A DNA stretch of 64,000 nt from Azospirillum sp. (GCA_027486405.1 JAIXPD010000078.1:1-64000); one strand, 5' to 3'; positions 25,404-33,039 are shown, counted from the stretch's first letter. Program-made: numbers and translations. Notes: generated by a model from the letters alone, not told the origin.

Positions 25404-25478
25404 TCAGTCCTCAGAACGGGTTGGGTGCGGCGCGCCGATGGCGCGGGCATAGGCTTGCGGGCGGGCGATCCTTGCCAT
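25404..25478 (-). CDS. Possible 24-residue leader peptide
   Basis: A short frame (MARIARPQAYARAIGAPHPT...) whose TGA lies three bases before the ATG of the membrane protein gene. Spacing suggests translational coupling. It has no recognisable domain. Its place just after the terminator at 25496-25524 means it would be the first translated frame of the read-through transcript. Existence is uncertain. Confidence 0.3.
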   Translation of the reverse strand: MARIARPQAYARAIGAPHPTRSED

Positions 25479-25495
25479 GGAAACCCCAGACACAG

Positions 25496-25524
25496 AAAAC
25501 CCGCCTCAGCGAGTGCTGGGCGGG
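25496..25524 (-). terminator. Intrinsic terminator between NusG-like gene and late genes
   Basis: Leftward RNA has a CCCGCCCAGC/GCTGAGGCGGG stem followed by UUUUC. It lies 145 bases after the NusG-like gene stop and before the terminase operon. This matches the site where a late antiterminator would act. The 190 bases around it hold no other gene. Confidence 0.7.
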
Positions 25525-25668
25525 CGATTGTTGGATGTCTTGAATAGCTGCCGCAGTCCCGTAGCCGGAGACGGCGAGACTGCAGACCACATTTTCTCTC
25601 CAAAAATCCTTTCTAAAAAGTTAACGCAAACAGCGCGGTGTTGCACCGTCACCAAGTCCGCCCGCTGA

Positions 25669-26316
25669 TCACACCCCCACCGCCTCCAAGCTTTCCACGC
25701 CAATCGTCGCCGCGATCTGGCGACCAAACAAATCGAGCAGCACTCGGGCATGATCGCCAGAGGCACCGGCGAACAGGCCGACAAACTCGGCGAACGGCCC
25801 GGTCAGCACGCGCAGCGCCTGTCCCTCGGACCACGCCGGAGCCCGCGAGACGACTGGCGGTGATACGAGGTTGAGCCTGCCCCCGTCAGCGTCGCAACGG
25901 GCTTTGACAAGGCGGAGCGCCGAGACCGGGACGGCGCAGGGCCGACCGTCACCGCGCCGCACGACGAACGCCACGCCGCGAGTGTTGCCGATGACTCCGA
26001 AGGGTTGGCCAGCATCGATCCCGACAAAGCCATACCGATCGAAAAGCGGGCGCTCGACGATCTCCATCCGACCGGCCTCGCGGTTGCGCCGTTCGCGGCG
26101 GCACATGGGCAGGTATGACCTGTAGCCCTGCTCCTCCAGCCGCTTGGCCGCCTCCATCGCCTTGCCTGGATGCGACACGAAGGCGTACCACGTCAGGCTG
26201 CTGCCAAACGGATCGTCGCCGGTGTCGGCGACCGAATTGGGGCGCTTGACGCCTGGGAATGACACGCTGCGGAACTCCTGTGGCGACAGGTGGCAACGGG
26301 ACTGGGTGGCGCTCAT
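25669..26316 (-). CDS. NusG-like transcription factor, probable phage antiterminator
   Basis: A 215-residue protein with NusG architecture: an N-terminal NGN domain (residues about 42-140: WYAFVSHPGKAMEAAKRL, GYRSYLPMCRR, RPLFDRYGFVGID) and a C-terminal KOW-type domain (WSEGQALRVLTGPFAEFVGLF ... VLLDLFGRQIAATI). NusG paralogues such as RfaH bind RNA polymerase and alter pausing and termination. It starts at ATG 26316, overlapping the initiator stop by four bases. It is the last gene of the replication operon, upstream of a terminator and the late genes, the position of lambda Q. Confidence 0.85.
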   Translation of the reverse strand: MSATQSRCHLSPQEFRSVSFPGVKRPNSVADTGDDPFGSSLTWYAFVSHPGKAMEAAKRLEEQGYRSYLPMCRRERRNREAGRMEIVERPLFDRYGFVGIDAGQPFGVIGNTRGVAFVVRRGDGRPCAVPVSALRLVKARCDADGGRLNLVSPPVVSRAPAWSEGQALRVLTGPFAEFVGLFAGASGDHARVLLDLFGRQIAATIGVESLEAVGV

Positions 26317-27509
26317 GCGGCGGCGCTCCGCTGCGTGGTGGTTGCGACCTCGACCTCGACCGCATCGACACCCAGAGCGGCACGGAGCTTGGGTTCCAGG
26401 CGTTGGGCAACCCAGTCCCGATGCTGGCGGGTCGGTGCGCGGATCGTGGCGACGCCGTCGGCGACGCTGACGACACACGGCGCGATCCAGGCGGCGTACT
26501 CGACCGGTTCGAAATGCCCGGCGTAGGGCGGCGGCACGGTGGCGGGAGGCTGGCCGCCGGGCGTGGATGGCTTGACCGCCTTGGCAGCGCGAATGGCGGT
26601 CAGCACGTCCGCATCGAGCACGGCGCGCAGGGAGCGGGGCTGGCTGGCCCCCTTGCCCTCCAATCGCTGGAACTGGCGCTGGACCTCCTCGACCGCAGCG
26701 GTGACGCTGTCCTCGGGCGACAGGCCGCGCTGGGCCCCGGCCTCGATCCAGGCGGCGAACAGCTCGTCGTCGGCAGGGCTGAACGGGCGGTCGGACTGGT
26801 CGAACCAGCGCTCGAAGGCGGCGGCGACGCCCTGGCGGAGGGCGAGAACCCCATCGCCTGGACCGCCATCGGGTCCGGAATCCTGATCCCCCGGATCATC
26901 GGGCGGCGGGCAGGCCGCTTCACTGCTGCCGCCGCCTGCCAAGGATTCTTTTTTCTTTTCTCCCGTCCCGTCCCGTCCCGTCCTGTCGCGCGCAACTGTT
27001 GGGACCTCGTTACGACAGTCGTTACGTGCGTCGTCACGATCAACGTGACGTTCGTCGTTACGTGGCTCGTTCGCCGCATCGTGACGATCATCGTTACGAA
27101 CATCGTCACGACCTTTTTTGCGCGCCTCCGTGGCCTTCTTGGTGCGGTCGTGACGTTTGGTCAACGCCTCCCAAGCCCGCAGCGCGTCTTCGGCGAGGAC
27201 CTTGTGGTAGAGCCGACCGTCGCTACACAGGACAAAGCCCCGGAGGGCCATGTCCTTGATCTTGGCCCAGCGCTGCGGCGTCACCCCGGCGAAGGACGCC
27301 AGGATGGCCGGGTTGTTCGGCAGGCTGGCCGCCGGGCGCTGCTGCCAAGCCCGGCACCAAAGCGTCACCGCCGCCTTGAATTCGTCACCGCTGGAAAGCG
27401 CCAGCAGTTCGGAAGACAGGACGCGCCGGGTGTCGAGCATGAAGCCGTCAAGCTTCGCGATGTCGATTTCTGCGGGGACCAGCGGGGCGGGGAGGGATTC
27501 GGTGGCCAT
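26313..27509 (-). CDS. DUF1376-type replication initiator with DnaA-N-like C-terminus
   Basis: A 398-residue protein. Residues about 10-110 match the DUF1376 (YdaU-like) domain of phage replication proteins: AEIDIAKLDGFMLDTRRVLSSELLALS, FKAAVTLWCRAWQQRPAASLPNNP, GFVLCSDGRLYHKVL. A repeated, highly charged linker of four-residue units (RNDD, RHDA and so on) follows, then a basic-acidic region and a C-terminal part (residues about 340-385) like the DnaA N-terminal domain (WIAPCVVSVADGVATIRAPT ... WVAQRLEPKLRAALG). It probably binds the iterons inside its own gene, as lambda O does. Confidence 0.78.
   Translation of the reverse strand: MATESLPAPLVPAEIDIAKLDGFMLDTRRVLSSELLALSSGDEFKAAVTLWCRAWQQRPAASLPNNPAILASFAGVTPQRWAKIKDMALRGFVLCSDGRLYHKVLAEDALRAWEALTKRHDRTKKATEARKKGRDDVRNDDRHDAANEPRNDERHVDRDDARNDCRNEVPTVARDRTGRDGTGEKKKESLAGGGSSEAACPPPDDPGDQDSGPDGGPGDGVLALRQGVAAAFERWFDQSDRPFSPADDELFAAWIEAGAQRGLSPEDSVTAAVEEVQRQFQRLEGKGASQPRSLRAVLDADVLTAIRAAKAVKPSTPGGQPPATVPPPYAGHFEPVEYAAWIAPCVVSVADGVATIRAPTRQHRDWVAQRLEPKLRAALGVDAVEVEVATTTQRSAAA
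27008..27115. repeat. Nine 12-bp iterons inside the initiator gene (candidate origin)
   Basis: Nine consecutive 12-base units begin at 27008, 27020, 27032, 27044, 27056, 27068, 27080, 27092 and 27104. Eight contain CGTNACG; the sixth is degenerate (CGTTCGC). The period is exact. A T-rich stretch (26948-26960) and four TCCCG repeats (26961-26980) lie beside the array. Lambda has its origin as iterons plus AT-rich DNA inside gene O. Confidence 0.7.
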
Positions 27510-27512
27510 GAT

Positions 27513-27728
27513 CTACTCCGCCGCCTGGGCTGGTTGGTGGGTGAACAGGTCGGCCCGGTTCGCCGCGACCTGCTGAAGGGCCGCCCGCTCCAGCCGCTGG
27601 GCGGCATCGGTCAGGCAGAGATGTCGAGTCTGGTTGGTCGGTTGTTCGCGCAGCGCCTCAGCCGCCAACTGGCGGATCAGCGACGTTGCGAAGGCTACAC
27701 CCGGCTTGATGTCGGCGGCGGCGCTCAT
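27513..27728 (-). CDS. Small protein of unknown function, replication operon
   Basis: A 71-residue protein with a helical N-terminal half (IKPGVAFATSLIRQLAAEALRE) and LERAALQQVAANRADL near the end. The ATG at 27728 overlaps the methyltransferase stop by four bases, and the next start is three bases after its TAG. Coupling supports expression. No domain is recognised. Similar small helical proteins often accompany phage replication genes as initiator or helicase-loader partners, but nothing here shows that. Confidence 0.6.
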   Translation of the reverse strand: MSAAADIKPGVAFATSLIRQLAAEALREQPTNQTRHLCLTDAAQRLERAALQQVAANRADLFTHQPAQAAE

Positions 27729-28303
27729 GATGCAGCCTCGAATTTGGTCGTTTCGTTGCCCCAGACGTCCCAGCCGGAGCGCGACGATCGCGCGAACAGC
27801 TCCAGATACGGGCCATCGAACATCGCCTCGATGTCGGCGTGCATCTGCGGCGGCTTGCGGCTGTGTTCGGCGATTGGGGCGACGATCAGGTTGCGGATGG
27901 AGCGGGAGCGCTGGGCCGGGCGACCGACGGTGCCGAGCAACCAGAACTCTGCGGCTGATCGGTAGCAATAGCCGGTCCCGAACGCCCAGCTGGCACCGGT
28001 GGACGAGCGCTTGGCCCATGCACCGGCGGACTTGAAGGTGAACCCCCAGGCGGCCATCGTGGCGACCGCCTGAGGCAGCATCGGCGCGGTCGCCCACATG
28101 ATGCAGGCGGCGTCTGGCGCTGCGAGTTGCGAGACCGGCAGGGCCTGGATGTCGTCCAGCGGCATGCACGCGTAATGCGCCTGCGGCGATTTGGCCTCGC
28201 CCTTTGCGCTGCGCAAGGCAAAGCGCCACGGTGGATCCGCCAGGATGACGTGGTAGCGCAGGGGGGCGAGGTCGCCGAAAGGCCAGGTGCTGGAGGCGGT
28301 CAT
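27725..28303 (-). CDS. MT-A70 family adenine N6-methyltransferase
   Basis: A 192-residue enzyme with the catalytic DPPW motif at residues 23-26, following YHVILA, and a SAM-fold order typical of MT-A70/IME4-like phage methyltransferases: IMWATAPMLPQAVATMAAWGF, KSAGAWAKR, RNLIVAPIAEHSRKP and LELFARSSRSGWDVWGNE. Such enzymes methylate adenine N6 in DNA, often to protect phage DNA from host restriction. No restriction partner is present. The start at 28303 is coupled to the helicase stop (ATGA). Confidence 0.86.
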   Translation of the reverse strand: MTASSTWPFGDLAPLRYHVILADPPWRFALRSAKGEAKSPQAHYACMPLDDIQALPVSQLAAPDAACIMWATAPMLPQAVATMAAWGFTFKSAGAWAKRSSTGASWAFGTGYCYRSAAEFWLLGTVGRPAQRSRSIRNLIVAPIAEHSRKPPQMHADIEAMFDGPYLELFARSSRSGWDVWGNETTKFEAAS

Positions 28304-29772
28304 CCAAACCTCCGCTGCATATAGCCATGCGCCTTGGTGGCTGCCCGGTCGTTCAGCACATGCCGGACCCACCCGCGCTTGTAGCCCTTGATGGCTGCGA
28401 TCCGGCGCAAATCATCCTCCGTCTGGGCCAACGGCAGGATGTCGACCAGTTTCATCCGGGCGATCATCTCGGCGGAAACGCCGCCGATGCTGGGCATGCT
28501 GGCCAAAGCAACCTCTGGCACGGCCGCCATCGGCGGCTTCGGATAGGAGCGGCCACAATGCGGACAGGCGGTCGGTCCCTTGGCGCACACGAAGTGGCAG
28601 GAACGGCAACGCCGCGTCGCGTTGACCGCCCGCTCCAGCCACTTCAGACCGCCATCAAGCGACCACAGGCGGCGTTCGTCGGGCATGCCGTGCTTGGCGA
28701 CGTTGCCCACCTGGTCGATGATGATGGCTTCGCCCTTGCCCTCGTAGGTCCGAAGAACACGTCCGACCTGCTGCAGATACAGGCCGGTGGATTCCGTTGG
28801 GCGCAACAGGATGGCGGCCCCGACGATGGGAAGATCGGTGCCTTCGCTGATGATGTCGCAGCTGGTCAGGATCGACAGCCGCCCGGACGCAAGATGCCGG
28901 ATGGCCCGGTCGCGCTCCGCAACGCTCATCTCGCCATCAATCGCGGCGGCATCCCAACCCCCAGCCTGGAACTGCTGGGCGACATGGCGCGCATGCTCGA
29001 CCCCGGCGCAGAACACCACCGCAGGGACTCCGCCGCAGATACGGGCGTAATGGCGCACCGCCGGGAGCGTGAGTTCGTCCGTATCGACGGCCTTGGCGAG
29101 ATCGGCAGCAACGTAATCACCTCCGCGTTTCTTGACCTTGGAAAGGTCCAATTTGGCGGGCGGGGCGAAGATGGCGGGGCGAGCCAGATAGCCGTCACGG
29201 ATCAGCTCGGCCACGGTCGGCCCTTCGATGGCTTGCTGGAAGTGCTCACCCAACCCTCGACCGTCGTAGCGGAACGGCGTGGCGGTAACGCCCAGGCGGA
29301 GGGCCTTCACCATGGCGTCGAGAACCCGCTGCCACTTCGAGGCAACCACGTGATGCGCTTCGTCGATGATCGCCAGCCGAACACGGGCGAGGCGTGAGCG
29401 CAATTGGTCCAATCGCGCCAACACCGTGTCAACGCTGGCCACCTGCACCAGGTCGTCGGTCAGCGGTTCGCCGGGCGCGATCAACCCATGCGAGATGCCC
29501 ATCGAGAGAAGCCGGGCGCTCGCCTGCTTCAGCAGCTCGCGACGATGGACGAGGATCCAAACCTCCCATCCTTGCTCAACCACCGTTTCTGCAATCGCGA
29601 CGAACACCGTCGTCTTGCCGCCAGCGGTCGGCAGCCCGTAGAGGGGATCGACGCCCCGTTGGAGGCACGCGAGAATCTCCGCAACGCCGCGCTCCTGATA
29701 GGGGCGCAGAGTGGGGCGTTTGGGAACGTCAGACGCGAAAAGCGACGCTTGACCGGAAACAATGGCGCTCAT
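28300..29772 (-). CDS. DEAH-box superfamily 2 helicase
   Basis: A 490-residue helicase with motif I GLPTAGGKTT (residues 46-55), motif II DEAH (137-140), SAT-like GVTATPFRYDG, and motif VI QQVGRVLRTYEGKG. A C-terminal zinc finger of four Cys (CRSC...CPHC) and a helical tail follow. Helicases of this RecG/RAD25-like group unwind DNA at phage replication forks or origins. Coupled by ATGA to the resolvase gene upstream and to the methyltransferase downstream, it forms part of the replication operon. Confidence 0.85.
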   Translation of the reverse strand: MSAIVSGQASLFASDVPKRPTLRPYQERGVAEILACLQRGVDPLYGLPTAGGKTTVFVAIAETVVEQGWEVWILVHRRELLKQASARLLSMGISHGLIAPGEPLTDDLVQVASVDTVLARLDQLRSRLARVRLAIIDEAHHVVASKWQRVLDAMVKALRLGVTATPFRYDGRGLGEHFQQAIEGPTVAELIRDGYLARPAIFAPPAKLDLSKVKKRGGDYVAADLAKAVDTDELTLPAVRHYARICGGVPAVVFCAGVEHARHVAQQFQAGGWDAAAIDGEMSVAERDRAIRHLASGRLSILTSCDIISEGTDLPIVGAAILLRPTESTGLYLQQVGRVLRTYEGKGEAIIIDQVGNVAKHGMPDERRLWSLDGGLKWLERAVNATRRCRSCHFVCAKGPTACPHCGRSYPKPPMAAVPEVALASMPSIGGVSAEMIARMKLVDILPLAQTEDDLRRIAAIKGYKRGWVRHVLNDRAATKAHGYMQRRFG

Positions 29773-30293
29773 GCAGCGGCCCTTTCCTTGGCGGCGAGGT
29801 GTCCGGCGTAATCGAGGAGGGCGAGCGCGTCGGCTTCGTCGTCGGTGGTGAATCGCCACCCGCGCGCCAGACATTCCGCCTGCACCCCCTCCTTGCCGGG
29901 ACCGCCTCGTCCGCAGAATGATTTCTTGACGGTGGATGGCTGGGCAGTCCGCACCCAGCGAATGCTGAAGCGATGAGCCAGCATCAGGAAAACCGCCGCC
30001 AACCCGTTGAGCTTCAGCACCGTGTCGGGGTTGGTCTGCTGGGGCAGGATCGGCTTTTCGATGATCATCCCGGTCGGCTGGTGTTCCGTCAGAAAGGCGC
30101 GGCCCCAGCGTTCGGCGGCGTCGGTGAACGCCCCAACCGAACAGCCGGGGGTGCCAAAGCGCACCCAGCCGGACATCGGTTGCAGCGGCTTTTGGAGGCG
30201 GGCCTCAATGGGCAAGAGCGGTCGCAACGGCAACCGCCCCAACGCCCATCCGGTGTTCGTCGCCAAATCGAGGGCAAGGACGCCGCCAGCCAT
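29769..30293 (-). CDS. RuvC-like Holliday junction resolvase
   Basis: A 174-residue protein of the RNase H-fold RuvC type. It begins LALDLATNTGWALG with the first catalytic Asp, contains MIIEKPILP with the second acidic residue, and ends with TTDDEADALALLDYAGHL providing the final acidic pair. Phage RuvC-like enzymes cut branched DNA before packaging. The ATG at 30293 was chosen because the ORF otherwise extends through the preceding gene; its TGA overlaps the helicase start. Confidence 0.78.
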   Translation of the reverse strand: MAGGVLALDLATNTGWALGRLPLRPLLPIEARLQKPLQPMSGWVRFGTPGCSVGAFTDAAERWGRAFLTEHQPTGMIIEKPILPQQTNPDTVLKLNGLAAVFLMLAHRFSIRWVRTAQPSTVKKSFCGRGGPGKEGVQAECLARGWRFTTDDEADALALLDYAGHLAAKERAAA

Positions 30294-30303
30294 CGCCGCC
30301 CCG

Positions 30304-31131
30304 TCAGTGAACCGCAGCGGCACCAGCCGCGTCGGTTCCGTTGGTGCGACGACGGCCACGCTTCTTCGGTTCCTCCTCTGCCAACGGAGAATCGTCGCCC
30401 ACCGCCTCATAAAGGTCGTCGTCGCCCGCCGCCACCCCTTGGGCGCGACCACGCTCCCAGATCGCGTGGGACGGTGAATTCGTGGCATGTGGATTGGCGT
30501 CGGGCCCCTTTCCATCGCGGCCAGCCGCACGGCCATTGGCAAAGGTGCAACCGGCGTTGTCCAACTCAGGGCTGGTGGCGTCAGCGCCATCCTCGCCCCA
30601 ATCCGCCTCCAGGGCGGCGGCATCCGATGCGCCGGTCAGGTCCGGCGGAGGGGTAATGTCATAGGCGGGCTTGGTTGCATCCTCGCTCGCTGCGCCCTCG
30701 ACGAGGTGATTGACGAGATCGCCCAGCGATCGCGAGGCGTCGTTGTCGTCATCGCCGGTGCCAGACCGTTCAATGGCAGCCTCCAGCGGGGTGGCTGGTG
30801 GCAACTGTTCATAGAGATCAGGCTCCGCTCCCCAGCGCTCGGCCATGAAGCCGCGCATCTGGTCGAAGCTGCGCAACTCATCGGCCCGCTTCACCGCATC
30901 CATCTTGTCCAGGCGCGCGATCTGCTTGGCAGCGCGCGGATGGATGCCCAACACGTCGGCCTGCTTCCAGGCCGACGCATGCTCGGTGTTGGCGTCGCTC
31001 AACTCCTGCCGCTTTGTGCTGACCTCGTCGAGGAAGCGGTGGAACTGATGCGCTTGAAGTCCTTTCGACCGCTCGCGGAGTTGTTCCGCCTTGCTGGGCT
31101 TTCCGCCCGATGACCGTCTGCCTCGTGCCAC
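30304..31131 (-). CDS. Charged protein with possible GapR/DUF2312-like segment
   Basis: A 275-residue protein starting at GTG 31131 with AAGGAGG six bases upstream. Residues about 10-105 are helical: KAEQLRERSKGLQAHQFHRFL and WKQADVLGIHPRAAKQIARLDKMDAVKRADE, a pattern somewhat like the GapR/DUF2312 helix-rich DNA-binding proteins. The rest is acidic and disordered, with a basic end (KKRGRRRTNG). Length is much greater than GapR. A DNA-associated role is inferred weakly. Confidence 0.5.
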   Translation of the reverse strand: MARGRRSSGGKPSKAEQLRERSKGLQAHQFHRFLDEVSTKRQELSDANTEHASAWKQADVLGIHPRAAKQIARLDKMDAVKRADELRSFDQMRGFMAERWGAEPDLYEQLPPATPLEAAIERSGTGDDDNDASRSLGDLVNHLVEGAASEDATKPAYDITPPPDLTGASDAAALEADWGEDGADATSPELDNAGCTFANGRAAGRDGKGPDANPHATNSPSHAIWERGRAQGVAAGDDDLYEAVGDDSPLAEEEPKKRGRRRTNGTDAAGAAAVH

Positions 31132-31156
31132 TGTGGGCCTCCTTGGTGCTGGTGAA

Positions 31157-31465
31157 TCAGGAAAATTCTGTGGATGCCATGGGCAACGCCCTGTGGGCTT
31201 CAGCCCTTTTCCTTCGTGCGCGCGGCTCGGTGACTCGAAAGTTGACGTTGCCAAGCCGCGCGCGGAGCCGGGGGACCAGGCGCTTCCATTGCGTCTTCGC
31301 CCCGTGACCTCCGCCGGTCAGGTCGGAGGCGTCGATCCGCCGGGCGCGCGGTGCGGCACCGGTGGCAATCGCCTGCTCAACCAGGGCGGCCAGCTCCTGA
31401 GCGTCGCGCCGGTCGGCAACCTCCTGCAGATCCCGCACGAGGTGCCCGTTCATGTCGCGCTCCAT
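31157..31465 (-). CDS. Small basic protein of unknown function
   Basis: A 102-residue protein starting at ATG 31465, which shares one base with the stop of the HTH gene (TGATG). An ATG four codons later is possible. The N-terminal third is helical and acidic (HLVRDLQEVADRRDAQELAALVEQA) and the rest is strongly basic (WKRLVPRLRARLGNVNFRVTEPRARRKR), suggesting nucleic acid contact. No named family is recognised. Confidence 0.55.
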   Translation of the reverse strand: MERDMNGHLVRDLQEVADRRDAQELAALVEQAIATGAAPRARRIDASDLTGGGHGAKTQWKRLVPRLRARLGNVNFRVTEPRARRKRAEAHRALPMASTEFS

Positions 31466-31869
31466 CACGCCCTCTCCTTTTGCCGACGGAAGCGCAGGCG
31501 CAGCGCACCCGCCTTGGCGCGGGCCCTGCCGCCCAGGCGGCGCACCCGCCCCCGCAGGCCGTCGAGCAGCCCGTCGGCGTGGCCGATCTGGTGAAGACGC
31601 TCCCCCAGTGCCGCGACGAAATGAGGGCAGCGGAAGCACACGAGCAGCAGCTCGACAGCCCGCATGCTGCGCTCGCCGCTCATGTACCGGCGCGTGGTGT
31701 TGGGGGCCAATTCGGCGGCACGGGCGAGAGCCTTCCCGCCGCCGTGCCAGCCGGAAAAGGCTGTGGTCAGCGCGCCATGCAGGGCGGCGGCGATGGCATC
31801 GCGCAATTTGGGGCGCTTCCCGTTCGGGGTGGCGCAGCTCCCATTCAGGGCGGCTTGCAGAGTGTCCAT
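31465..31869 (-). CDS. HTH protein, probable regulator
   Basis: A 134-residue protein. Residues about 45-75 (GKALARAAELAPNTTRRYMSGERSM) have helix-turn-helix spacing of the lambda repressor type, with a conserved turn GERSM-like ending. The C-terminus is very basic (RGRVRRLGGRARAKAGALRLRFRRQK). It starts at ATG 31869 with GGAG nine bases upstream; the frame is open to 31884 with TTG. It lies downstream of Cro in the early leftward operon, where lambda has cII, so a secondary regulator is possible. Confidence 0.55.
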   Translation of the reverse strand: MDTLQAALNGSCATPNGKRPKLRDAIAAALHGALTTAFSGWHGGGKALARAAELAPNTTRRYMSGERSMRAVELLLVCFRCPHFVAALGERLHQIGHADGLLDGLRGRVRRLGGRARAKAGALRLRFRRQKERA

Positions 31870-31935
31870 GATCACACACTCCAAGCGAGAATTGATGACC
31901 AGGAAAACCAGGAAAAACGCGGAACTCGCGACATG

Positions 31936-32049
31936 TCACACCCCCCAAGCCGTAAGGAGCGCGGAGCCAAGGCCGAGGCCAAGGCCGAGGGCGATCATGA
32001 CGCTGATCGCAATCGAGCAGATCGCGGCGAAGATTTGGCCTTCGGTCAT
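31936..32049 (-). CDS. 37-residue membrane peptide
   Basis: ATG 32049 to TGA 31936. A short start (MTEGQIFAAICS) is followed by a single hydrophobic span IAISVMIALGLGLGLGSALL and TAWGV. The span is Gly- and Leu-rich with regularly spaced glycines. It lies three bases after the stop of a 26-residue frame, in the early operon. Small phage membrane peptides can act in superinfection exclusion or as toxins, but nothing shows that here. Confidence 0.5.
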   Translation of the reverse strand: MTEGQIFAAICSIAISVMIALGLGLGLGSALLTAWGV

Positions 32050-32052
32050 GGT

Positions 32053-32133
32053 TCAGGCCCCCGCCAACAGGGTTATGACGCCCAGCGCCCGGGGGATCGG
32101 CGATCCGTTGTGGTGGAGGGTGTTTTCGTGCAT
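32053..32133 (-). CDS. Possible 26-residue peptide
   Basis: ATG 32133 has GGAG seven bases upstream. The peptide MHENTLHHNGSPIPRALGVI continues with a hydrophobic end (TLLAGA). Its TGA is three bases before the start of the 37-residue membrane peptide, suggesting coupling. It could be a leader for that peptide. Support is limited to the ribosome site and spacing. Confidence 0.35.
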   Translation of the reverse strand: MHENTLHHNGSPIPRALGVITLLAGA

Positions 32134-32159
32134 GGTGGTCTCCAGTTCGTGTTGATGCG

Positions 32160-32195
32160 AAGGGCCGCTTTCTGTTTGGCGACGGAGCGGCCCTT
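32160..32195. promoter_or_regulatory. 10-bp-stem hairpin between small early genes
   Basis: AAGGGCCGCT (32160-32169) and AGCGGCCCTT (32186-32195) form a perfect inverted repeat with a 16-base loop. There is no T run in either direction. It lies between the 62-residue membrane protein gene and the 26-residue frame and may be an mRNA processing or attenuation element. Confidence 0.5.
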
Positions 32196-32208
32196 GGCGT
32201 TTCGGGGG

Positions 32209-32397
32209 TTAGAGCAACCGGCTGCGGCCGCTGGCGATCAGCAGGCACAAACCGGCCAGGGCGAGGCCGCAAGCGGCAACGAACGCAGTTGGGCCGCTGG
32301 GGTAATGGATGGCGCGGGCCAGCAGCAGAGCCGCGAAGCCAGCGCAGGATTTGGCGGTCAGCAGCGCGTGGCCGATGATGAGGTGTTGGCTGATCAT
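32209..32397 (-). CDS. 62-residue membrane protein with two predicted spans
   Basis: The peptide starts MISQHLIIGHALLTAKSCAG and has two hydrophobic spans, about residues 5-27 and 34-57 (PTAFVAACGLALAGLCLLIA), ending RSRLL. Holin-like and other small phage membrane proteins share this layout. The upstream sequence GGGGGGC could serve as a weak ribosome site. An ATG five codons earlier is an alternative. Its early-operon position argues against a late lysis role. Confidence 0.55.
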   Translation of the reverse strand: MISQHLIIGHALLTAKSCAGFAALLLARAIHYPSGPTAFVAACGLALAGLCLLIASGRSRLL

Positions 32398-32422
32398 TGC
32401 GCCCCCCCACATGTTGGAGGTT

Positions 32423-32484
32423 GCGGGGCGAGCCATGACAGCCCGCCCCGCATGCGCTACCGTGTGGTTGTTCACGCCAACCAC
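32423..32484. promoter_or_regulatory. Divergent intergenic region with two inverted repeats
   Basis: GCGGGGCG/CGCCCCGC (32423-32451) and GTGGTTG/CAACCAC (32464-32484) lie in the 99-base gap between the leftward membrane protein gene and a rightward 81-residue gene. Divergent orientation and palindromes suggest an operator or promoter region. Confidence 0.4.
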
Positions 32485-32496
32485 GGAGCAACCTTG

Positions 32497-32742
32497 ATGC
32501 AACGATTTATCGTCGAACCAACCAAGATCGAGTTCTCCACGAAGCCGAGGCATCACACCGTCACGTTCAGAATTCGCAGCGGCGACGAAGTTTTTGCCCT
32601 CTCGGTGGAGGTCGAGCATGTCGCGGGTGTCGCGGCCATTTATGAGAAAGCTCATGACGCCCTCATCACCCAGCTTGAGGGGTGGACGGAGGCGGCGCGC
32701 GATGCAGCCGATCGAGCGCGTCGGCACCTTCCCGAAGCGTGA
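32497..32742 (+). CDS. 81-residue protein on the opposite strand
   Basis: The gene runs rightwards inside a leftward operon. ATG 32497 is preceded by GGAG nine bases upstream. The protein has an N-terminal beta half (RFIVEPTKIEFSTKPRHHTV, FRIRSGDEVFALSVEVEHV) and a C-terminal helix (YEKAHDALITQLEGWTEAARDAADRA). The coherent strand-then-helix pattern suggests a real fold. Its last 77 bases overlap the end of the leftward 100-residue gene. Function is unknown. Confidence 0.5.
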   Translation: MQRFIVEPTKIEFSTKPRHHTVTFRIRSGDEVFALSVEVEHVAGVAAIYEKAHDALITQLEGWTEAARDAADRARRHLPEA

Positions 32743-32968
32743 AGGTTCGCCCGGTCTCAAAATCAAAGACGAACGGAAGATCGGCGTTTGGATCGAAGAC
32801 GAAAGCGTAACGGTCGGGGCGCACCCCCACTAAACCGCCCCCCCGCTTACCAGCCGCCTGAACCCCCGACTGCGCCTCTTCGTGCAGTCGGTCCAGGCTA
32901 TCGGCGATGCGGTGAAGCAGCGTGTTGTTCTCGCGCAGCAAGAGCGCGATCTCGCGGAGGTTGCTCAT
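32666..32968 (-). CDS. 100-residue early protein of unknown function
   Basis: ATG 32968, with GGAGAG nine bases upstream, also overlaps the stop of a 24-residue frame (ATGA). The N-terminus is coiled (SNLREIALLLRENNTLLHRI, ADSLDRLHEEAQ), then a Gly-rich link and a hairpin-like YAFVFDPNADLPFVFDFETG. No family is recognised. The tail overlaps a rightward gene by 77 bases, so expression of one could interfere with the other. Confidence 0.5.
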   Translation of the reverse strand: MSNLREIALLLRENNTLLHRIADSLDRLHEEAQSGVQAAGKRGGGLVGVRPDRYAFVFDPNADLPFVFDFETGRTFTLREGADALDRLHRAPPPSTPQAG

Positions 32969-33039
32969 GCGATCTCTCCAGGTGGGCGGGCGATCCGGTC
33001 GGCGCGGCCAGACGGAGGAATGAGCGTGAGGTTCGTCAT
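32965..33039 (-). CDS. Possible 24-residue linker peptide
   Basis: A 24-codon frame (MTNLTLIPPSGRADRIARPP...) that shares one base with the Cro-like stop and four bases with the next start. The chain of overlaps is what supports translation. The peptide is basic and Pro-rich with no domain. It may only serve to pass ribosomes from cro to the next gene. Confidence 0.35.
   Translation of the reverse strand: MTNLTLIPPSGRADRIARPPGEIA

Noticed and set aside
26961..26990. TCCCG repeats as a CRISPR or satellite
   Set aside because: Only four exact five-base units without spacers, in coding sequence. No CRISPR array was seen anywhere in the window.
27725..28303. Restriction-modification system around the MT-A70 enzyme
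   Set aside because: No restriction nuclease gene is adjacent. The same holds for the C5 methyltransferase at 47853, so both look like orphan protective enzymes.
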